From the NCBI GenBank assembly GCA_025060325.1, contig JANXBW010000001.1:124001-188000 (forward strand): a stretch of 64,000 nt of DNA, written 5' to 3'. Source of the stretch: Thermoguttaceae bacterium. GTDB lineage: Bacteria; Planctomycetota; Planctomycetia; Pirellulales; Thermoguttaceae. Within the stretch, counting starts at the first letter, position 1. Every line of letters starts with the position of its first letter. The position numbers were made by a program, and so were the translations under genes. Below are positions 34,157 through 42,942 of this stretch, in pieces. The notes under the pieces were generated by a model, which did not search any database, was not told the origin of the DNA, and worked only from the letters and a program-made list of their open reading frames with translations.

Positions 34157-35596
34157 TTACTTCCCAAGAATCCGTAAGTTGTCTACCATCACGCAATGCC
34201 GAGGCCGGGTAAAGGTAAGGGGTGTCGTCACACCCTCGCCGGTAGGACCAGCGATGGAGAACGACAGGTAACCTTCCCCGCCAATTCCTAGTCCCGCCAA
34301 ACTGGGGCCGTTTTTCACAAACAGCACCGTGTCCATCCGCTTGCCCATGCGGGTAATGTTGTCGATATTTCGCGAGTGAATGATCGCCGTATGCCGGAAG
34401 CCATGCTCGCTGCGGTAAGCGGCTTCGATCGCTTCATCCACATTTCGGCAACGGATGAAGGGAATAAATGGCATCATTTGCTCCACACGCACGAAGGGAT
34501 TGCTTTCGTCCGTTTCCCCGAAGAGGAGCTCGGTTTCCTTGGGCACAGCGCGGCCAACGGCGGCCGCCAACACTGAAGCATCCTGCCCGATGAATTCCCG
34601 CACCGGCACTTCGTGCTTGTCGGCACCCTCCCCCACCGTGGTAATCGCAAGCTGCGTCAGGCGATCGATTTCGCGGCTCGTAAGCCGCACCGCGCCTGCT
34701 TTTTCCATCTCCGCCATCAACTGGTCGAAGATACTCTCCACAGCAAAGACCTGCTTTTCCGCGATGCATAGCAGGTTGTTATCATAGGCTGCCCCGCGGA
34801 TAATCGACCGGGCCGCTCGGGCTAGATCCGCTGTTTCGTCAACAACAACAGGGGGATTGCCAGGGCCAGCAACGATGGCCCGCTTGGCAGTCTGCATCGC
34901 CGCTTTCACTACCCCCGCTCCACCTGTGACGCAAAGCAAGTTGACGTCCGGATGATTAAAGATTTGCCGGGCGGTCTCTAACGTCGGTTCCACGATAATG
35001 GTGATGAGGTTATCGATGCCGACGTCGCGGTAAATCGCCTCGTTATAGCGCCGGACCCCCTCTGCAGCCACGCGCTTTCCGCCCGGATGCGGATTGACAA
35101 CAAGTGTGTTGCCTGCGGCGATCATGTTAATTGCATTGCCAGTCAAGGTCGGCAGCGAGTGAGTAATTGGCGTAATCACACCAATCACCCCAAATGGGGC
35201 ATATTCGATCACCGTCAACCCATGATCGCCGCTAAAGACATCACTCTTTAGAAACTCAATACCGGGAATCCGCTCGCCGCAAACCCGCATCTTTTCAATC
35301 TTGTGGGGAAGGCGACCGATTCGAGTCTCCTCGAATTCCATTCGCCCCAGCTCTTCGGCCTGGTTGATCGCGATCCGTCGGATGTGGTCGAGGATGCGCT
35401 TTCGATCGGCCAGCGTTCGCCTCGAAAGAAGCTCAAAGGCCTCCCGGGCAGCCGCCACTGCGTCGTTGACATCCGTGAAAAGTCCCAGTCGACCTTGATA
35501 ACTCTTCACCCCAGCGTGGACAGCTCGCCCGTCGGCACCCAGACGCTGGAGGACTTCTTCCACAACTGAGCGGATTAATGCTTCCGTTACTTGCAT
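34157..35596 (-). CDS. CoA-acylating aldehyde dehydrogenase (PduP/EutE-like), BMC cargo
   Basis: This enzyme oxidises an aldehyde, here probably lactaldehyde, to the acyl-CoA with NAD. The 479-residue protein has the catalytic cysteine C277 ([12 protein letters not shown]), the glycine-rich NAD site (VTGGAGVV, 224-230) and [18 protein letters not shown] typical of the PduP/EutE branch. The first 20 residues ([17 protein letters not shown]) form an amphipathic encapsulation helix. It sits in the middle of the operon between two BMC-P genes. The aldehyde is toxic, which explains its sequestration inside the shell. Confidence 0.92.
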   Translation of the reverse strand: MQVTEALIRSVVEEVLQRLGADGRAVHAGVKSYQGRLGLFTDVNDAVAAAREAFELLSRRTLADRKRILDHIRRIAINQAEELGRMEFEETRIGRLPHKIEKMRVCGERIPGIEFLKSDVFSGDHGLTVIEYAPFGVIGVITPITHSLPTLTGNAINMIAAGNTLVVNPHPGGKRVAAEGVRRYNEAIYRDVGIDNLITIIVEPTLETARQIFNHPDVNLLCVTGGAGVVKAAMQTAKRAIVAGPGNPPVVVDETADLARAARSIIRGAAYDNNLLCIAEKQVFAVESIFDQLMAEMEKAGAVRLTSREIDRLTQLAITTVGEGADKHEVPVREFIGQDASVLAAAVGRAVPKETELLFGETDESNPFVRVEQMMPFIPFIRCRNVDEAIEAAYRSEHGFRHTAIIHSRNIDNITRMGKRMDTVLFVKNGPSLAGLGIGGEGYLSFSIAGPTGEGVTTPLTFTRPRHCVMVDNLRILGK

Positions 35597-35874
35597 GGTT
35601 TATAGCCCTCACGCGAAAAATGACCCGCTAGCCAACCCCAAGGCCCGCCGTAGTTCCTTTGGGAAAAATATTGCCCACCAAAATTCACATCTCTCTGCGA
35701 ACTGAAAACCACCGGGTAGAAAGCGATCTCCTCGCCCTCACGCGACCACTCTCCGACAGTAGCATCGAGCCGGAATACGCATCACTGGGTGCGATAAAGC
35801 TGCGCTTTCCGTTCTTACGTGACAAACGCCCGATTTCGCCTCGCGGTGCTTCGGCGGCTCTCAGGATCCCAAAT

Positions 35875-36201
35875 CTAGGCCATTTCTCCCGCCGCCTGCT
35901 TACGGTAGACGCAACTATTTTCCACGTAAACCGAGTCGACTATACCAATGATGACAGCATCCACGGGCAAGTTTTTTGTTTCCGGGGTGAGCCGGGCACT
36001 TGACCCCTGGGTCACCAACACAAATTCGCCTTCACCAGCGCCAACCGTGTCAACAGCCACGAGCGTCCTGCCAGTTGTTTTTAAAGTGCGGCGGGTCTCG
36101 GCATCCAACCGGTAAGGCTCAATCAAAAGGAGTTTCCGCCCCTTCATAGAATCCACCTTTTGCGTGGACACCAGCGAGCCGGTCACTTTGGCAATAAACA
36201 T
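35875..36201 (-). CDS. BMC-P shell vertex protein (EutN/CcmL family), copy 3
   Basis: The 108-residue product has the vertex-protein signatures MFIAKVTGSLVSTQKVDSMK, GRKLLLIEPYRLD, LVAVDTVGAGEGEFVLVTQGSSAR and VDAVIIGIVDSV. This is the most canonical of the three copies. Its start lies only 4 bp after the stop of the kinase gene, and its ribosome-binding site (TTGGAGGGC) is inside that gene, so translation is coupled. Confidence 0.94.
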   Translation of the reverse strand: MFIAKVTGSLVSTQKVDSMKGRKLLLIEPYRLDAETRRTLKTTGRTLVAVDTVGAGEGEFVLVTQGSSARLTPETKNLPVDAVIIGIVDSVYVENSCVYRKQAAGEMA

Positions 36202-36205
36202 ACGC

Positions 36206-37390
36206 TCAGCCCTCCAAAAGTTTCTTGGTCAGCCGAGCGACTATCAGTTCCTCATTGGTGGGAATAACCCATATGTGCACCCGGCTCTCCGGCGCGTGAA
36301 TCGGGGCCTCGCCTTTGGCCTGTTGGTTGGCCTGGCGATCAAGCACGAAACCCAGCTCTTCCAAGCCCGAGACTACCATCTCGCGAAAAGCCGGCTGGTT
36401 TTCGCCGATTCCGCCGGTAAACACAAGGACGTCGGCCCCGCCTAGCTCCACTAGGCATGCCCCGAGGTATCGCCTGACTTCCGCGGCAAAAAAGTCAAGG
36501 GCAAGCTTCGCCCGCTGATTGCCCGCCTGGGCTGCTGCCACCAGGTCGCGGATATCACCGCTTACCCCGCTTACGCCCAAAAGCCCGCCCTGCGTCGCCA
36601 TGATCTGGAGGATTTCCTCCAGAGTCTTGCCGGAGCGTTTTAAAACAACGGGCAGGGCGTAAACGTCAAAATCGCCCACGCGGTTATTCTGCGGCAGGCC
36701 GCTTTGCGGGCTCATCCCCATACTCGTAAACACGCTTTTGCCATCCCGAATGGCACAAAGCGAACTTGAACCACCTAAATGGCAGGAGATGATCCGCCTT
36801 GCCTTCGGCCCGACGATCTCCAGTGTCCGCTGAGCGATGTAGCGGTGGCTTGCCCCGTGAAAGCCGTACCGCCTGACACCCCACTGAGTTGCCCACTCGT
36901 AAGGGACACCATAAAGACGGTGGTGCTCCGGAACCGTTTGGTGAAAGTCTGTTTCGAAGGCGGCAACAAGGGGAATCTGCGGGAGTTTTTCCCGAAGGAT
37001 CCGCATCGCCCGGACATATGGCGGATTGTGTGCTGGAGCGACTTCGTTAAGTTCCTCCATGGCCGCCAGCACATTATCATCCACAAGTCTAACACCCGTA
37101 AGCAAACCCGCGTGGACGGCTTTGAAGCCGACGGCGGCCACCTCCCTGGCATCCTTTAGGCACCCGAAGCCAGGCTCCGTTAGGCGGTCAAGGGACCACT
37201 GAAGGGCAACCGCATGATCCGGAACGGCAAGTTGCTCCTCGCGACGATTGCCGTTTACTTCCACAAAGCAGCGGCTCAACGGGCTGCCAATCCGCTCTAC
37301 ACCACCCCGAGCCAACTGCCGCTCGTCCGTCATGTCATAGAGCCGGTACTTAAAGCTTGTTGATCCAAGATTGGCCACCAAGACCTTCAT
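36206..37390 (-). CDS. ackA: Acetate/propionate-family kinase of the BMC operon, variant active site
   Basis: The product (394 residues from the ATG at 37390, preceded by AAGGAG) belongs to the acetate kinase family and should make ATP from an acyl phosphate. Conserved elements include YGFHGASH, CHLGG, NRVGDFD, LVFTGGIGENQ and the late IPTNEEL. Several residues that are nearly invariant in classical AckA differ: FKAVHAG for HRVVHGG, FETDFHQ for FDTAFHQ, and CHLGGSSS for CHLGNGSS. This may tune it to lactyl-phosphate rather than acetyl-phosphate. No encapsulation helix is seen, so it may work outside the shell. An upstream start at 37450 adds 20 unlikely residues. Confidence 0.88.
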   Translation of the reverse strand: MKVLVANLGSTSFKYRLYDMTDERQLARGGVERIGSPLSRCFVEVNGNRREEQLAVPDHAVALQWSLDRLTEPGFGCLKDAREVAAVGFKAVHAGLLTGVRLVDDNVLAAMEELNEVAPAHNPPYVRAMRILREKLPQIPLVAAFETDFHQTVPEHHRLYGVPYEWATQWGVRRYGFHGASHRYIAQRTLEIVGPKARRIISCHLGGSSSLCAIRDGKSVFTSMGMSPQSGLPQNNRVGDFDVYALPVVLKRSGKTLEEILQIMATQGGLLGVSGVSGDIRDLVAAAQAGNQRAKLALDFFAAEVRRYLGACLVELGGADVLVFTGGIGENQPAFREMVVSGLEELGFVLDRQANQQAKGEAPIHAPESRVHIWVIPTNEELIVARLTKKLLEG

Positions 37391-37561
37391 GGCCCACTCC
37401 TTGCCTTCGAAGTTCCCTCCTCCCGATGCGGCCAACAGAGCTTCCGGCACTAAACCCGCAAGAGCGGGTCAACTCCAATGGCCGCAAAAGGACCGGAAAG
37501 CCCTTAGCGGGCATATGCCATCAAGCCCCTGGGGCTGCAGAGCTCGACCACTTTCCCACCA

Positions 37562-37831
37562 CTAGGACAGGTAAGCTGCGATCACGCCTTCGGCCGGCCG
37601 GGGAATAATATGGCTTGCGATGAGTTCCCCCACCTTCGAGGCCGCATTGGCACCGGCCTCAATCGCCGCGCGAACGCTTCCCACATCCCCACGAACAATC
37701 GTAGTCACGAGTCCCCCGCCGATCTGTACACGCTTGACGATCTGCACATTAGCCGCCTTCGCCATGGCGTCGGTCGCCTCGACAAGGGCCACCAGTCCAC
37801 GAGTTTCCAGAAGTCCAATAGCATCTTGCAT
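37562..37831 (-). CDS. BMC-H hexameric shell protein, copy 1
   Basis: This single BMC-domain protein of 89 residues has [25 protein letters not shown] at the front (families start much like this), then [26 protein letters not shown] and a short tail. Hexamers of such proteins tile the flat facets of the shell. The residues facing the pore are GGG here and GSG in copy 2, which suggests different permeability. A clear AAGGGG ribosome-binding site precedes the ATG. It is 283 bp from the other BMC-H gene, an unusually long gap inside an operon. Confidence 0.96.
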   Translation of the reverse strand: MQDAIGLLETRGLVALVEATDAMAKAANVQIVKRVQIGGGLVTTIVRGDVGSVRAAIEAGANAASKVGELIASHIIPRPAEGVIAAYLS

Positions 37832-38114
37832 AGGCAGGTCCCCTTACTCCACTAAGCTGATAACGATCTTTTCACACAACCCAAAGAATTCGTTGACAGC
37901 TTCCCAAAAATTCCTGAGCGAACCCGGCGATTTGCCGCATCGCGCTCCTGAGGCCCGAAGGTACCTCCACGCTTCAAAGCCCTCGCTTGAGGTGATCAAC
38001 GGCCCCGCCGCATACGCCGGTAGTTAATCGGTCGGCAAAACACCAACTAGTGACCCCTTCCCAGATACCGGAACAACAGCAAGACATAAACAAGGGGTCA
38101 TTCCCACGGACGGT

Positions 38115-38417
38115 TTAGTCGCCGCCGGCTTTTCCTGCCGCCTGCGGCAAGACTACGCCCAAATCCTCATGAGGCCGGGGGATCACTTGCACACTGATCA
38201 CTTCCCCAATTCGGCTCGCCGCTGCCGCCCCAGCGTCAACAGCTGCCTTAACCGCAGCCACGTCTCCGGTTACAAAAGCGCTCACCAGCCCGCTGCCGAT
38301 CTTATCCCATCCCAGGAATTGCACATTGGCTGCCTTGAGCATGGCATCCGTGGCCTCAACCAGGGTGACAAAGCCACGCGTTTCAATCATTCCCAGCGCT
38401 TCCATCTGCTTCGGCAT
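38115..38417 (-). CDS. BMC-H hexameric shell protein, copy 2
   Basis: This 100-residue BMC-domain protein ([60 protein letters not shown]) forms hexameric facet tiles. The pore loop reads GSG. A 15-residue Gly/Ala/Val tail ([13 protein letters not shown]) extends beyond the domain. It lies downstream of pduL and upstream of the other BMC-H gene, with GGGAG before its ATG. Confidence 0.96.
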   Translation of the reverse strand: MPKQMEALGMIETRGFVTLVEATDAMLKAANVQFLGWDKIGSGLVSAFVTGDVAAVKAAVDAGAAAASRIGEVISVQVIPRPHEDLGVVLPQAAGKAGGD

Positions 38418-38639
38418 AGCTCACGACTCCCGCATTGTTAAGAACGCCCACAATCTGCTACCACCAATCACGACTGCTTACTTCTGTTGACACCTCCGGC
38501 ACATCCGCTTAGCCTGCTCGCACAAAGCTCGCATCCTACGTTAGGAACCCCTCGGAAAGCCCACTGAAGCTTTAGCCAACGCGGCCTAGCTTTTGCCTCG
38601 GGCGACCGCCCTTGGGCCAAAGCTAATTCCAAACCGTGT

Positions 38640-39302
38640 TTATGGCTTGAAAAGCTCGACGAACTCTGCGTGATCCAAATCCGCAGCGTTTCCTTCATCG
38701 GTATCGAGGTGCACTTCCAGCTTCACGCCTTCCGCTACGCGAACGACTACCCCTTCGAAAATCGTGGGACAGGGTGATTTGACACGAAGACACATCCGGT
38801 CGCCATCTTTCACACCGTAATACTTCGCGTCCTCCGGGCTCATGTGGACGTGTCTTTCCGCCCTAATAACTCCTTCCTTCAGGTCAATCACGCCGGCCGG
38901 CCCGACAATGACACAACCCGGTGTTCCTTTCAAATCCCCACTTTGCCTGACCGGGAGGTCGATGCCCAGCGAGATACCGTCGGTAAATGCCAGCTCCACT
39001 TGAGTCTGTTTACGAGGGGGGCCTAAAACGCGCACCGAGGGCAGCATCCGGCGGCGCGGCCCAACGATCATCACCGTTTCTTCAGCCGCATAGAAGCCCT
39101 CCTGATAAAGGGGCTTCATTGGTGTCAACTTATGCCCAGGTCCGAAGAGAGTTTCGACATCCTCCTGGCTAAGATGAACATGGCGGGCAGAAATGCTCAC
39201 CACTAGCTCCGGTTTCCCCGGGGGACCCCCGAGGTGCTTGAGCACGATTTCCCGAACGATTTGTTCGACAAGCTTACGGTCGACGGTGCCAACCCCCATC
39301 AT
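38640..39302 (-). CDS. pduL: PduL-type phosphotransacylase, BMC cargo
   Basis: PduL exchanges CoA for phosphate on an acyl-CoA, regenerating CoA inside the shell. The 220-residue protein has both zinc-site repeats: [12 protein letters not shown] (H41, H43) and [12 protein letters not shown], plus the C-terminal [11 protein letters not shown]. The N-terminal helix at about 6-24 ([20 protein letters not shown]) is a typical encapsulation peptide followed by a short linker. GGAGGAAAGG precedes the ATG. It is the first enzyme gene after the regulator, 60 bp downstream of it. Confidence 0.95.
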   Translation of the reverse strand: MMGVGTVDRKLVEQIVREIVLKHLGGPPGKPELVVSISARHVHLSQEDVETLFGPGHKLTPMKPLYQEGFYAAEETVMIVGPRRRMLPSVRVLGPPRKQTQVELAFTDGISLGIDLPVRQSGDLKGTPGCVIVGPAGVIDLKEGVIRAERHVHMSPEDAKYYGVKDGDRMCLRVKSPCPTIFEGVVVRVAEGVKLEVHLDTDEGNAADLDHAEFVELFKP

Positions 39303-39362
39303 CCGCCTTTCCTCCGGCCGAAGCTTTCCTGTCCTCAGGGCGGAATAATCGTCACGTCCTGT

Positions 39363-40187
39363 TTAGTTCGTACGACCATCACCCGGTTGGTGCGGCGTAA
39401 GCGCACTTGCCGGCCGGGGCGCCAAAAGCAGCGTCACGCCTGCCGCCTCAATTCTAGTGCGCCATTCCTCAGGTAGACCTTCGTCAGTAACGATGACGTG
39501 AATGTCCTCCAAGGAACAGAGATGGGCGATGCTTTGCTGGCCAAATTTGGAGCTATCCGCCACTACAATCACCTGTCGGCCGGCCCGAAGCATTGCTCGC
39601 TCTGTTTCCACAAGCACCCTGTTGTTGTTGAAGCACCCCTCTTCATTAAGAGCCGCCACGCTGATAATCGTGCGGCGTACACGAACTTTGGCAAGCATCT
39701 CCACGGCAAACGGGCCCATGGAAACGCCCGTACGTGGACAGATGTTCCCACCGACTACAACCAGGTCGCAATTCGGATGGGGAGCAAAGAGGTCGGCAAT
39801 GGGAAGCGAATTGGTTACGATATGGAGCGGCCGCCCAGCCAATAGTCGTGCCACTTCAAATGTGGTAGTTCCCCCGTCCAAAATGAGGCTTTCGCCGTCT
39901 TCAATTAAGCCGGCCACCCTCCGGGCAATAGCCTGCTTTTCCTCGCGGCGGACCGGTTGTCTGGCCTCAAAGTGCGGAAGTGCCGGTGCGCTTCCAATAA
40001 AAAGGACCCCTCCGTGAACCCGCCGCACAAGGCCCAAATCTTCCAACAGTTCCAGGTCGCGGCGGATGGTGGACTCCGAGACGCCGAGTTCGCCGGCAAG
40101 CTCCTGAAGTCCAGCGAATCGGCGACTGCGGACTAGCTCGACCAATTGCGCCCGGCGGTACTCCGCAAGCAATATTTTGCCAGACAT
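39363..40187 (-). CDS. DeoR-family transcriptional regulator of the BMC operon
   Basis: The N-terminus carries the DeoR winged helix-turn-helix (LQELAGELGVSESTIRRDLE, then DLGLVRRVHGG). The effector domain has the sugar-phosphate sensing features of the family (DGGTTTFEVARLL, IVTNSLPIADLF, DLVVVGGNICPRTGVSMG). DeoR proteins usually repress a sugar catabolic operon until a phosphorylated sugar binds, and this one is the first gene of the operon, so autoregulation is expected. I prefer the ATG at 40187 because AAAGGAGG stands 10 bases before it; starts at 40214 (with GGGAG upstream) or 40238 would add up to 17 residues. Confidence 0.9.
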   Translation of the reverse strand: MSGKILLAEYRRAQLVELVRSRRFAGLQELAGELGVSESTIRRDLELLEDLGLVRRVHGGVLFIGSAPALPHFEARQPVRREEKQAIARRVAGLIEDGESLILDGGTTTFEVARLLAGRPLHIVTNSLPIADLFAPHPNCDLVVVGGNICPRTGVSMGPFAVEMLAKVRVRRTIISVAALNEEGCFNNNRVLVETERAMLRAGRQVIVVADSSKFGQQSIAHLCSLEDIHVIVTDEGLPEEWRTRIEAAGVTLLLAPRPASALTPHQPGDGRTN

Positions 40188-40791
40188 TCGGTTGATTTCC
40201 TCCTTTTCTCGCATATTTTCTCCCAGTACTCGACGCAAGTCAAGCGGGATCAGTCAGGAAAAAGAAGGAATTTCGCCGGACGGATTTGCACGTGGATACT
40301 AGAGGAAGCTCTGAACTCGCCAGGAGAAGACTGCCACAACCCGGGCTGGAGCTCAGTCCCATGAGAAGCGGCGTCAGGCGTCCATTTCTTGGTAGAACCC
40401 CGATATATCGCTTGAAAGTTCTGGCACAATTCTCCCTTTTCGCGGCAGAATCTGGTTACTCCCATAGATCAGTTATGAACTGATTTTATCAGGATTCTTT
40501 TTCCTTTCCCCGAACGCATGTCCGACAGGGCGGCCTCACCTGGCTTAAGTTCGGCGACCACTTGGGCCTACCGGCTCGCACGGTCGGCGGCATGCACTCT
40601 CGCTCAGAACTGGGCGGGGATCACGAGACAAGTGATTGGTTTGGCGGTAGAATCGCGAGCTAACCAGATCCAACCAGCCCGATAACAAGCCCACCCGGAC
40701 AAGTTCAAGGTCCCGGTCGAAACCCACCCTACCGATTGTGGACGGTTGTGGCTAAAGTCCTCCGGTTCCAAGCCACCAAGGAGAGCCTGCA
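40188..40791. other. Divergent control region between the BMC operon and the GH5 gene
   Basis: About 600 bases separate the two divergent transcription units. Apart from the palindrome cluster at 40468-40492 and the alternative regulator starts near 40214 and 40238, I see no gene or RNA. A TGATAAAATC sequence on the minus strand overlapping the palindrome could act as a -10 region, which would suit repression by a bound regulator. Confidence 0.4.
40468..40492. promoter_or_regulatory. Candidate operator palindrome upstream of the DeoR/BMC operon
   Basis: A perfect 17-bp palindrome, ATCAGTT-ATG-AACTGAT (40468-40484), is followed after TTT by a third half-site ATCAG (40488-40492), so a second palindrome CTGAT-TTT-ATCAG overlaps the first. 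The cluster is AT-rich relative to its surroundings. It lies about 280 bp upstream of the regulator start and 300 bp before the divergent GH5 gene. It is a plausible DeoR-protein operator; I saw no second copy in the window. Confidence 0.45.
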
Positions 40792-41889
40792 ATGAGAGTT
40801 ACTCGGCGAACGTTCTTGCGGACCACCGGTGCTGCCATTCCGACGATTTTTGTTGCGCGAAACGGCCTGGCGTACAGGCAGGCGGATGTTCCGCCTCCTG
40901 GGCCAGCCGCCGCGGCGCTTGCCCGAAAACTCCCCCGCTGGCGCGGCTTCAATCTGCTGGAAAAGTTCAACGTCGGACGGCACGGCCCGTTTGTAGAGGA
41001 AGATTTCGCGTGGATGAGCGAGTGGGGGTTCGACTTTGTTCGTTTGCCGATGGACTATCGGTGCTGGACTGACCCGGCTGATCCTTACCGCTTGAAGGAA
41101 GAAGTTCTTAAACACATCGATCAAGCTGTCGAGTGGGGCCAAAAGTACAAAATCCACGTGAGCCTCAACTTGCATCGAGCTCCCGGGTACACCGTCGCCC
41201 AACCGCCGGAGAAGCTCAATCTTTGGCGGGATGAGGAAGCCCAGCGGCAATTTGACTTCCAGTGGACTACCTTTGCCAAGCGGTACCAGGGCATTCCCCC
41301 GCAGCAACTCAGCTTCAATTTAGTCAACGAGCCGGCTAACATTTCGCCAAGCGATTACGCCAAAGTCGTACGCCGGGTGGTAACGGCAATCCGTAAGGTC
41401 GATCCGGAACGTTTAATTATCTCCGACGGGCTGCAATGGGGGCGCGATCCGGTGTTCGAGATCGCCGACCTCGGAGTGGCGCAAAGTACCCGGGGATACG
41501 ATCCCATGCCCGTTAGCCACTACATGGCCTCATGGGTCGGCGGTGAACGATGGCCCCGGCCGACTTGGCCGTTGAAGGAAGGCAACCGCGTTTACGACCG
41601 CAATTATCTGGCCGAGGATCGCATTCGACCCTGGAAGGAATTAGAAAAGCGTGGCGTAGGGGTACATGTGGGTGAATTCGGGGCGTTTAACAAAACTCCG
41701 CACGACGTTGTTCTGGCTTGGCTGGGGGACTATCTAAGCCTGTGGAAGGAGGCCGGTTGGGGTTGGGCTATGTGGAATTTCCGCGGGTCGTTTGGGATCC
41801 TCGATAGTGGCCGAGAGGACGTGGTGTACGAGGATTTCCGCGGTCACAAGCTGGATCGCAAGCTTCTGGAGTTGCTTCTTCGCTCTTAG
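40792..41889 (+). CDS. Tat-exported glycoside hydrolase family 5 protein
   Basis: The 365-residue protein has a Tat signal (VTRRTFLRTTGAAIPTIFVA) and a GH5-type (beta/alpha)8 barrel beginning WRGFNLLEKFN. The acid/base glutamate is E180 in FNLVNEP and the nucleophile is E295 in VHVGEFGAF. WGWAMWNFRGSFG near the end is the usual barrel-closing motif. GH5 enzymes cut beta-linked glucans, mannans and related chains. It diverges from the BMC operon, which may mean shared control for plant or algal polysaccharide use. That link is inferred from position only. Confidence 0.88.
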   Translation: MRVTRRTFLRTTGAAIPTIFVARNGLAYRQADVPPPGPAAAALARKLPRWRGFNLLEKFNVGRHGPFVEEDFAWMSEWGFDFVRLPMDYRCWTDPADPYRLKEEVLKHIDQAVEWGQKYKIHVSLNLHRAPGYTVAQPPEKLNLWRDEEAQRQFDFQWTTFAKRYQGIPPQQLSFNLVNEPANISPSDYAKVVRRVVTAIRKVDPERLIISDGLQWGRDPVFEIADLGVAQSTRGYDPMPVSHYMASWVGGERWPRPTWPLKEGNRVYDRNYLAEDRIRPWKELEKRGVGVHVGEFGAFNKTPHDVVLAWLGDYLSLWKEAGWGWAMWNFRGSFGILDSGREDVVYEDFRGHKLDRKLLELLLRS

Positions 41890-42051
41890 CCGTAAAGGCA
41901 ACGTGGACACCGGGCACCGCCGGCATGCAGTGAACCGGCGGATGGCAAATTGACTGGCTGAGCGGCCGTTTACTTTCCGCATCCGGCTTTGCTTTGATTC
42001 ATCGGCGAGGAGCCCCGTTGGCGACGCATGGCACTGGCGAAATCGGCCGGT

Positions 42052-42942
42052 TCACTCAGGGACGTCGACAAGCTCAAGGAGGGGAAGGACGTCTTTCTCA
42101 GGATCCCATCGGGCAAAAAGAAGGTCGCTCACCAGCTGGTGACCAAAAAACGAGCGTTTCTTTGCCGGCGCAAGTGTTCGGTAAAGGAGCCAGTGTTTGC
42201 TCCCCACCTGGACGCGGTAAGCCACGGCTTGGTCCGGGGGAACAATCTGACGGTCCTCGGCCACCGTGAGGACCCGCCACGTAACTGCCTCTCCAGCGCG
42301 CGATCGGAGCAAGTCAAACCAGACCGGGGCGAAAAAAGCTCTGCCCGCAAATCCTCCGGCGATCTGGAACCAGCCGTTGACAATCCCGATTGGCCGGCAG
42401 CTGCAAGCGGCTTTCCATTCGGAAGCAAACACCGGCAGGGCGCGACAAAACGCCCGGCCTTTTGCCCAAATCCATCCTTCGGTATACCGCGGCACACTTC
42501 GCCAGGTGCTTCCCCGAGTTGAGGGAATGAGCGAGCGGTATTGCCACTCCCCATCGCGGGGAGCTGTGACCGCCTCGGCAACAAGAAGCCACCCATCGCG
42601 GGGAGCAAGCAGGAGATGTCGCCACAGTGTGACGCCGGCGGTCCAGCGCTGGGATGCCTCTACGTACTTTACGGAGCGATTACGATGCCGGCAAACCAGT
42701 TCCCACGGGCTAACCGGCTGCAACGACTCGTCATTGAATACTAAATCCGTCGTCCACACTCCAGCCAGGATAACTGTTTTCCCTAAAGTTATCGAAAGCT
42801 CAAAATCCCCGCCACCTGCAACGGCTTGAACTTCCACTTGCGGACCGAGCCCGCTTCCGGCTTCAGACCGCAATGCGGATCGGAAGCGCTCCCGCCTGGT
42901 GTTTAATGCACGCGTGTTTTCGCCGTGTATTTGCAAAGCCAT
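42052..42942 (-). CDS. Hypothetical protein, beta-rich
   Basis: I do not recognise this 296-residue protein. The frame is long and its composition is protein-like, with alternating hydrophobic strands (DFELSITLGKTVILAGVWTT, WLLVAEAVTAPRDG, AVTWRVLTVAEDRQIV) rich in Trp and Arg. This suggests a beta-sandwich. No signal peptide, membrane segment or catalytic motif is obvious. It converges with the GH5 gene. Some strand patterns recall the C-terminal beta domain of heparinase-like proteins, but this is weak. The overlapping plus-strand frames have no family features. Confidence 0.6.
   Translation of the reverse strand: MALQIHGENTRALNTRRERFRSALRSEAGSGLGPQVEVQAVAGGGDFELSITLGKTVILAGVWTTDLVFNDESLQPVSPWELVCRHRNRSVKYVEASQRWTAGVTLWRHLLLAPRDGWLLVAEAVTAPRDGEWQYRSLIPSTRGSTWRSVPRYTEGWIWAKGRAFCRALPVFASEWKAACSCRPIGIVNGWFQIAGGFAGRAFFAPVWFDLLRSRAGEAVTWRVLTVAEDRQIVPPDQAVAYRVQVGSKHWLLYRTLAPAKKRSFFGHQLVSDLLFARWDPEKDVLPLLELVDVPE

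Noticed and set aside
42028-42522. 164-codon plus-strand frame opposite the unknown protein
   Set aside because: Its translation is charged and irregular; the minus-strand frame has regular beta-strand patterning and is longer.
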